From Bacteroidales bacterium UBA2939 (lineage in GTDB: Bacteria; Bacteroidota; Bacteroidia; Bacteroidales; P3), in the NCBI GenBank assembly GCA_002349055.1, contig DECD01000041.1:7742-14370 (forward strand): 6,629 nucleotides of DNA, read 5' to 3'. The position numbers and the translations under genes were made by a program. Of the stretch, positions 6,195 through 6,629 are shown piece after piece (position 1 is the first letter of the stretch; the number at the start of each line of letters is the position of its first letter). Under the pieces are notes generated by a model. The model was not told the DNA's origin, searched no databases, and worked only from the letters and a program-made list of their open reading frames with translations.

Positions 6195-6431
6195 TCACCA
6201 TTGCCAGTCCTCCGTTGGTTCGTCGGCAAACACGTCGGCAACCAGCAGTTTGTCGTTGCCGTTGGCATGCGCCTGTTTGGCAGCAGCGGCCCAACCGGCT
6301 CGGGGTGATTCTTTCTGCTCAAGTTTTACCAATCCTTTCACGAAAGCAATCACCTTCTCCAGTGCCGACTCGCTGTCGAGCAGCGGATTCATCTCGCGGA
6401 ACAGCTCCGCGCGCAACTGTACAGTAGTCAT
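6195..6431 (-). CDS. Antitoxin-like small protein, apparently without a toxin partner
   Basis: The 78-residue protein begins MTTVQLRAELFREMNPLLDS, an N-terminus I recognise from many small Bacteroidales antitoxins of type II systems, where this region probably mediates dimer formation and DNA binding. The helix at about 22-38 (ALEKVIAFVKGLVKL) follows. The C-terminal part, GWAAAAKQAHANGNDKLLVA at 46-65 and the acidic, Trp-rich end DEPTEDWQW, resembles the toxin-binding tails of such antitoxins. The gene appears complete, with its own good promoter and terminator. Usually a toxin gene starts within a few bases of the stop. Here only about 60 bases lie before the terminator and no toxin-like frame is seen on either side, so it looks solitary. 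An alternative is a free-standing regulator. The family call rests on memory of similar sequences, not on a search. Confidence 0.65.
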   Translation of the reverse strand: MTTVQLRAELFREMNPLLDSESALEKVIAFVKGLVKLEQKESPRAGWAAAAKQAHANGNDKLLVADVFADEPTEDWQW

Positions 6432-6463
6432 ATTCTGAACCTTTTCTTTTGTTTTTCAAAATG

Positions 6464-6494
6464 CAAAAATACGAAATTTTTTTGAATGGCCAAA
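6464..6494 (-). promoter_or_regulatory. Bacteroidota-type promoter of the antitoxin-like gene
   Basis: On the minus strand, TTTG (6494-6491), a 19-base spacer and TATTTTTG (6471-6464) match the -33 and -7 consensus exactly in sequence and spacing. Transcription would start near 6458-6460, leaving a leader of about 30 bases before the ATG at 6431. Confidence 0.8.
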
Positions 6495-6498
6495 AATT

Positions 6499-6597
6499 AA
6501 TTCGCAAACGGTTTATGTCGGCGCAGGTTTTTCTTTTTACGCGAATTGCCGTGAATTGTTCGTGAATTTTGGTTTTAACGGCGAATTTTACGAATTT
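6499..6597. repeat. Cluster of short GYGAATT-type repeats upstream of the antitoxin promoter
   Basis: GCGAATT or GTGAATT units occur at 6541, 6551, 6562 and 6581, with a shorter CGAATT at 6591 and one unit in the opposite orientation at 6499-6505. The same-strand units are about 10, 11, 19 and 10 bases apart, close to whole helical turns. No gene is seen in this stretch. It could be a phased binding site, a bent-DNA region, or one copy of a dispersed intergenic repeat; similar AATTCGYG-rich gaps occur, from memory, in other Bacteroidales genomes. Confidence 0.5.
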
Positions 6598-6618
6598 AAC
6601 TAATTGGCTGGCGCAGGT
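6520..6618 (+). repeat. Direct repeat GGCGCAGGT flanking the GAATT cluster
   Basis: GGCGCAGGT occurs at 6520-6528 and again at 6610-6618, exactly 90 bases apart, each followed by a T-rich run. The two copies bracket the GAATT repeats. With the GAATT cluster they account for most of the non-coding stretch after 6500, in which I see no gene. The copies are too short to call an attachment site or an insertion-sequence end. Confidence 0.45.
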
Positions 6619-6629
6619 CTTTTTTGTTC

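Noticed and set aside
4261..6294. A very long open frame (677 codons) on the minus strand
   Set aside because: It runs antisense through DUF3078, across the terminator and over the SAM-hydrolase-like gene in another frame. Its composition is low in complexity and matches no family; it reflects the GC-rich third positions of the real genes.
6140..6322. A 60-codon minus-strand frame overlapping the antitoxin
   Set aside because: Most of it overlaps the antitoxin in another frame, and the free part is too short to resemble a toxin. It ends just before the terminator, which is probably chance.
6520..6618. The GGCGCAGGT copies as phage or insertion-element ends
   Set aside because: They are only 9 bases long, flank no gene, and no recombinase or transposase is nearby.

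Overview
The window looks like ordinary chromosome from a GC-rich member of the Bacteroidota, probably Bacteroidales. Three lines of evidence support this. The protein families are typical of that group: DUF4270, DUF3078, an N-terminal-only glycogen-synthase-like protein and a Bacteroidales-type antitoxin. The lipoprotein has a Cys followed by acidic residues, as in Bacteroidota surface lipoproteins. The AT-rich gaps carry the Bacteroidota promoter pattern (TTTG, about 19 bases, TAnnTTTG) and mostly lack strong Shine-Dalgarno sequences. Coding regions are strongly GC-biased at third positions, so long spurious open frames occur on the antisense strands. No rRNA, tRNA, CRISPR array, insertion sequence or phage gene was seen.

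Left block, minus strand, read from 3533 down to 1. A good promoter at 3526-3556 drives a glycogen-synthase-like protein that is only the N-terminal half of the family. It is followed by a DUF4270 lipoprotein, a secreted protein built from about 14 MORN-type repeats, and the start of maf, a nucleotide pyrophosphatase cut by the window edge. The last three are tightly packed (12-base gap, then a 4-base ATGA overlap), so they are probably one operon. The 147-base gap before DUF4270 holds an unexplained inverted repeat.

Middle block, plus strand, 3561-5238. A promoter back to back with the previous one drives recX and, 6 bases later, a DUF3078 outer-membrane-type protein. The recX start codon lies where transcription is expected to begin, so its message may be leaderless. 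A strong hairpin terminator at 5213-5246 ends this unit and also lies between the convergent stop codons.

Right block, minus strand, 5241-6629. A SAM hydrolase/chlorinase-fold protein (DUF62) lacks the Arg and His expected in the usual Asp-Arg-His triad. Upstream of it is a 78-residue antitoxin-like gene with a near-ideal promoter and its own terminator, but no toxin gene beside it. The final 130 bases or so are non-coding and carry short GAATT-type repeats and a 9-base direct repeat.

The points most worth following up are the two apparent pseudoenzymes (GlgA-like and SAM-hydrolase-like), the solitary antitoxin, and the small non-coding repeats. I do not see a clear new multi-gene system.
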